Source of the DNA: Nemertoderma westbladi
Lineage: Eukaryota; Xenacoelomorpha; Nemertodermatida; Nemertodermatidae
NCBI GenBank assembly: GCA_032718475.1
Contig: JAUCBJ010001447.1
Location: 1-64,000, forward strand
Length of the DNA stretch: 64,000 bases
Direction of reading: 5' to 3'
Part shown: positions 38,901 to 44,900 of the stretch, piece by piece
Layout of the letters: each line of letters begins with the position of its first letter
Numbering within the stretch: the stretch's first letter is position 1
Position numbers and translations under genes: made by a program
The notes under the pieces: generated by a model
What the model saw: only the letters and a program-made list of their open reading frames with translations
Told to the model about the DNA's origin: nothing
Databases searched by the model: none

Positions 38901-41900
38901 TGATCCCGACCGGGTAAGGCTGTACGCGTCACTTAGTTGCTGGTCTGCTGGGCTGGTATCTTTGGCCGAAGGCCGTTGGGAAAAATAAGAGAGTTTGGTT
39001 TCTCAGTATTAATCTCAGCGTTAATAGCACAGTCGGATTAATGAACAATATAGATTGTAATATAAATGATCACAGTAATTTACGATATGAAATGACGGTC
39101 AAAACAATGCCGGTCCGCAACTGTGTAATAATGAACTGACAGGTAAATCAGTAATCAGAGTAACTATATAATTGATACATATTGCTTTCACCTCAACACT
39201 ACTGTGGCCTTTAATACCCAATGGATGCCCTTCTATCCTTCCCCACGTGCACCCATGCCCGCTATTGGCTTATATACTAATTGTCACTTTGGCACTCCCT
39301 GTAGGTGTTACTCCCTGATGCTAGCCTCGCTAGCTGGGTTTTCCCTCTGAGGTGGTTTGACCTCTCACCTCTCTCTGTGGCTTAAGGCGTGTGTCCCCCC
39401 CCCCCCTCGATTTGGTTATGAGGCGAGACTATTTATTGGTAATCTCGCATCACCAACTATATTGGTAAAATGCCACTGGTCCCATTTTATGGTGGAGAAT
39501 GAAGGGAATTGAATCCGCATACAAGACATGACCACCGCCCAAATCTTCAACAGCTCCATCAGCGTACCGGCACCGCTCCCATCATCCGCTTACCACTTTT
39601 GCCGCGCGTCTGATGCATTGTCCACCTCGCTAACCAGTGGAAGCATCCCAACCACATACATCTGCATTGCGATGGGGTCACCCTGGGTGGATCCTTCCTC
39701 AGAAAGGAGAAACACTCCATTGATATATAACTTTGTTGGCATGGAATAACAGTTGGTCACCACCATGTTATGTAACAACTGACAGTCATAGCGGGTGTTG
39801 TGGACTGCTGCGGCACAATTGAGCGAATTAAACGTATTATTCCCATCTATCTGGAGGACTGCCTCACACTCCTTGCTCGTGAACGTGTCATTGAGGGCAT
39901 GTATCGCATGTTCTATCCCCGCCTTCGGTCCAGCACAAAGCTGCATTGTCCAACAAACTGCCTGTAAAACTGACGAGATACAGTGGACTGTCACCTTCCC
40001 AATCACCCATCATAGGATCTCACCGATTCATATTGGCCAGACACCCAGACATTTATCTAAGGCGATTAAACATGTGGCCAATAACGATGAGATTATACCT
40101 GGCAATACAATGGACTGTGCAATCTTCTTTGCCATGTCCGCAATATTCTTACATAAGTCTACTGATGAGTTTCTGAATTTTGTTGCCAGATGCTTCCATC
40201 CTTGCGCATCTAACCCAGAAGGTCCAGCTGCATTGCCATAAATCCGTAGAAAACATCTTAAAACAAGTTATGCATCTATATCCTCAAAGATAACCCCATG
40301 ATGCTCAGGTGCTCCAGGTGACCGATCCAGTAGAACCAATGGGTCGGCCGGTTTCGCAGCTGTGTGTTTGCCCAGTAACGGTTCTCGGACGGCTTAGGTT
40401 TGTCCATGTTTGTCCATCACCATCTTGTCTAGTCGAAGGACACGTCTCCTGTGAGTTCGTTTAAGCACCGGGTTGTGGCTGATACATTGCCCATAAGCAT
40501 ATGTATGCAGAATGCTCTCTCTGCAGTTTCATTGCGATTCTTAATATGCACGCGAAGTTATCTTTGGCAGGCGAGATTGAATCGCACGTGCCTCGACTAA
40601 TAGTTCGTCGAACTGCGCAGACCTCCATGAAATTAAACGCCGTTCTAGAACATTTTGATGTGTTGCGGCGTTTGACGAATGACTTCTGTAGCAGCAAGGC
40701 AGGCAACAACATCAAAGCATTAAGTGCGGCTCCTTCAATGGAAGATCCTGAATTAAATAAACTAATAAGACGGGACATCTCACCCACTACCTTGCGTCCA
40801 ATCGCACCTGGCGGGAGTAAGAACTGATTGGGGCGCCACTGCACAATTATATCATATACTTTCGTAATTTTATTAGAAATTTCCACAGCTGAAACTATTT
40901 CCACACCACTTTTCCGATGTACTAGATGTGGGTGATGGTCCAACACCAACACCAATATTTGAGGGGGCCAGGGGTCCATCACCAATCCCAGAGGGGGTGG
41001 GGGTACAGCACCAATCTCATAGGCGGGTGGGGGTCCAGCACCAATCTCTCAGGGGGGCGCGGGTCCAGTACCAATGTCTGAGGGGGCTGGGGGTCCACCA
41101 CCAATGTCCGAGGGGGACTGGGGTCTAGCACCAGAGTCTGAGGGGGCCAGGCGTCCAGAACCAATACCAGAGGGGGCGGGGGTCCAGCACCATTGTCTGA
41201 GGGGGCTGGGGGTCCAGCACCAATGTCTGAGGGGGCCGAGGGTCCAACACCAATACCAGAGGGGGGCGGGGGTCCAGCACCAGAGTCTGAGAGGGCCAGT
41301 GGTCCAGCACCAATACCAGAGGGGGGGGGGTCCAACACCAATACCAGAGGGTGTTGGGGGTCCAGCACCAATGTCTGAGGGGGCCGAGGGTCCAGCACCA
41401 GAGTCTGAGGGGGTTGGGGGTCCAGCACCAATACCAGAGGGGGGCCAGGGGTCCAGAACCAATGTCTGAGGGGGCCGGGGGTACAGCACCAATGTCTGAG
41501 GAGGCTGGGGGACCATCACCAATAACTGAGGGTGGTGGGGGGTCCAGCACCAATGTCTGAGGTGGCCGAGGATCCTGCACCAGAGTCCTTGTTATTCCTC
41601 CAGTATTCTTGTGGTAGGATTCCAGAGTATTTGGGAATACTAGCTTGCCTTCCTCTAGATGAGTCCCTTACAAAGGCTTACAGCATAAGCTTCTAAATGA
41701 TCTAGCTTTAAACAGCTGATAGTACAAATGTTGTTGGTTAGCTTTCCCATTAACCCCCTTGAATAAATTAGTTTCTCCTCTCACTGTCTACATGCCCACC
41801 TGGGGTCTAATACCAACTTATTGAAGGTGCAAACCTAATTGTTCTAGTTGATTACATTGGTTGCCATGTCTACAAATAAGTATGGGGAACAAATTACTAG

Positions 41901-44900
41901 ATGGCTTTATCTGGACTGATGAATTCCATCTCGGTTACACATTGAGGAGAAGGTAGAAGAATTCGCCGAGGAGGTTGATAGCCTCTCAGATATCGCCTCA
42001 GTGGATCCACACTGTGTGTGCATGCATACGCAGGTTTTAATTTCAGTTTATCCTCCCAATGGCTATACCTTACATGAGTAATTGCAAGCAAGTAACGCAG
42101 CAACTGTTCATTTCGGCAAACTGGAAGATACAGTACATCAGTGCCTTTGCCGGCTCCTCTACTGTCCATTGTTTTTGTCCCCCTCCAAGCGTCAACTATT
42201 CGCTCTCCCGGTTCGGAATAATGGTGGGTTGGGTATCCCTGTTTCCGCTGACTTGGAGCCGCAGTATGGCCAATCGCGTTGGGCACGTAAACGCCTCTGC
42301 ATCAATGGCAGCCATGAGGGTAGAGCAGTTTGACATCGTAAACCTCATGAAGTTGGAATCAGTAATTGCAGCCACCACTAAAAAATAAGAGGTACAATTG
42401 CAATTATCTACAGAACAACATAAATGTGTGAACTAACAACAGATCTAGGTGTGTCCGCATGGTTTTAATTGCAAGCCAATAACACTACACGAGACTCACC
42501 TTAGTAAAGAAGAGTTCCGGTATGAGTTGTGTCTTTGCTCTGGTTGGATTCCAATGAATCTCCCATCTCGTGTCTGCAGGTTGCGATTTTCTGCTTCCCA
42601 TATCCTTTCGTGTCCCACTGGGGGATTTCCCTCCAACAGGCACAATGAGATTCGCGATTATGTTGCCAACGAGCTGACTGAGGTCTCAAACATTGTAGCT
42701 GTCGAACTGCTGTTACAGACATTATCGGGTGAAACCTTCTCACATCGTACAATGTCCAACAGGCTAGACTGGATATGTTGGCGAGTTGCTTCTGGGGTAA
42801 CCAATTCCAGCAGTCGTTTATCGACGTATCCATATTTAACCCGCTGGCAGCAACAAACCCCACTATGATTCTAGAATCGGCTCATCGTCTTAATGAGAAT
42901 CGGAAGATTCTGAAATATGGGGAGAGAATCAGGGAACTTGAACACTCAACTTTTATGTTTGGTGGGATTGTGCCAACTGCTCGCCAGTTTTTCAAGAGAC
43001 TCGCATTGATACTGGCTGATAGGCGCGACGTTTGGTACTCGGAGTGCTTGGTGTGGGCACGGCGAAAAGTGAATTTCGCACTGTTGCGCTCATCACTGCT
43101 GTGCCTTCACTGTGCTCATCAGTGCTTCGTGGTTGCCGATCTGCTTCGAAACACCTGGTACAGTGTTATGTGGCCGATGAATACATCCATCTGGTAAACG
43201 CTGACAGGGTACCATAGTTGTTATAGTGGTGGGTATTTCTACTGCACTACTTTTAAAAATCCCTCCATTTGTTTTCTATCCTATAATTACAGTCAGCTGG
43301 TGATGGGTTTTTTTATGATATATTATGTAAGAAGTTTTTAATTTGAAAGGTATTTATACCTTTCATTTATGAAAGTGTTAATGAGTAAATGGTGTAAATA
43401 AACAAATAAGTTCGGTTGGTAAGGATTATATGTATTACACATATCCCTTAAAACACAAATACAAACAACACTCTTGTTGCAGGACTTGTTGCTGTAATCC
43501 TTACGCGACAGGATACATATGTTCAATAATAACACTCATAATAAAATACAGAGATAACAAGAACAGGTTTTTTCTTATGAATGTAATAAAAATATATAAC
43601 ATTAGGTAGTATAAAAATAGGATATAATTAATAAGATTTTGCAAAGTTGCTGGGAATATAATTTGCAACTATGAAATCTACTGTGAAGTTAAGGTGGCTG
43701 AATTCTTCACACAAAAACGACCATGGCACTTTTTGACGTGCAATGTTGTTGAGAAAGGCAACATTGTTCGTGAGAGGGATCCAGCAATTATTGTTGAACC
43801 TTACCAGTTGATACAATTGGCAGCAGTAAAAGTTGCTCTCTACTAGTGATATATTGCTCGTATTACTCTTTCTTCTAGGTGGATAACATATGAAGATTGT
43901 CTACTCGGACCCAGTATAAGGCTCTCCCAGGGAGGATATCCAAATGCATCTAGTTGGGGAGGTGTTGACAATGCAATGGCATGGTTAGTGAAGTGTTGCT
44001 TTATTTCGAAATTGGGGGGGGGGGGGGGGGGGGGTATTACAACTGAATTGCTTACTGAATCAAAAATCTAAAAGTTGCTCAACTTTTACGCCAACTTAAT
44101 GGAATTTGCGTGGGCGAATTAAAATGGGATAATCAAATTAAGATAAAGTACAACAAGTACAAAGATACAGTTAGATAAAGCGGTTTTTTGTGAAGAAATC
44201 TATGGTTGTCTATTCTACACCTTGTTGGGTACCCATTTTTTGTCTAATTGTTATCATATAGAAATGGCTATTATCATGAGGTTTTTTTGTTGTAGAACAA
44301 ATTTCTAACCCTTTGACAGTAAAATCTGATAAGTCGGAGGCTAACCGAAGGCTCCACTTTCGATAACTGCTACCCGAAGGCAGGGGGTGGGCGCTCCTTT
44401 GCCTTCCTATTTAAATGCCGCAATTTGGGGTACACAAACATATATTTATACTACAACGGTTCTCCACTGCATCTGCCAATATTGTTGTATTTAATATTTA
44501 TTTGTTTCAGTGCCCTTCCTCTTACCAAAGTTGCTAACCAACCAACGATTGTTCTATTTAAGGGTCAAAGTTTCCTAGCCAAACTTATAGTTTTAACCAC
44601 GACAACTTATGACCTCGCTCCTCTTTCCTGGGATAATATGGTTTCCTCTGTAATTGTGACTGGAGGTACCTGGATATTGTACAAGTAAGTTTATTTTGAG
44701 TTAATCCTATGGTCAAGTTGTGTATAAAATCTACATCAACAACCGACAACTAACAACCGACAATCCCAGCGGAAATGAGTATTGCACACTATCTAAAAGT
44801 GAAACTGTGGCCAATGTTTTTGAATCTTGTTTGTTGTTTTATTTATAGCATATCCCACTTTGAATGAAAGAAGGTCAATAGATTAACAAGTTGACCTCAC

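Noticed and set aside
40979-41580. Overlapping 129-157 codon frames on both strands
   Set aside because: They are the 30-bp minisatellite read in different frames; no stop can occur because the unit is a multiple of three.
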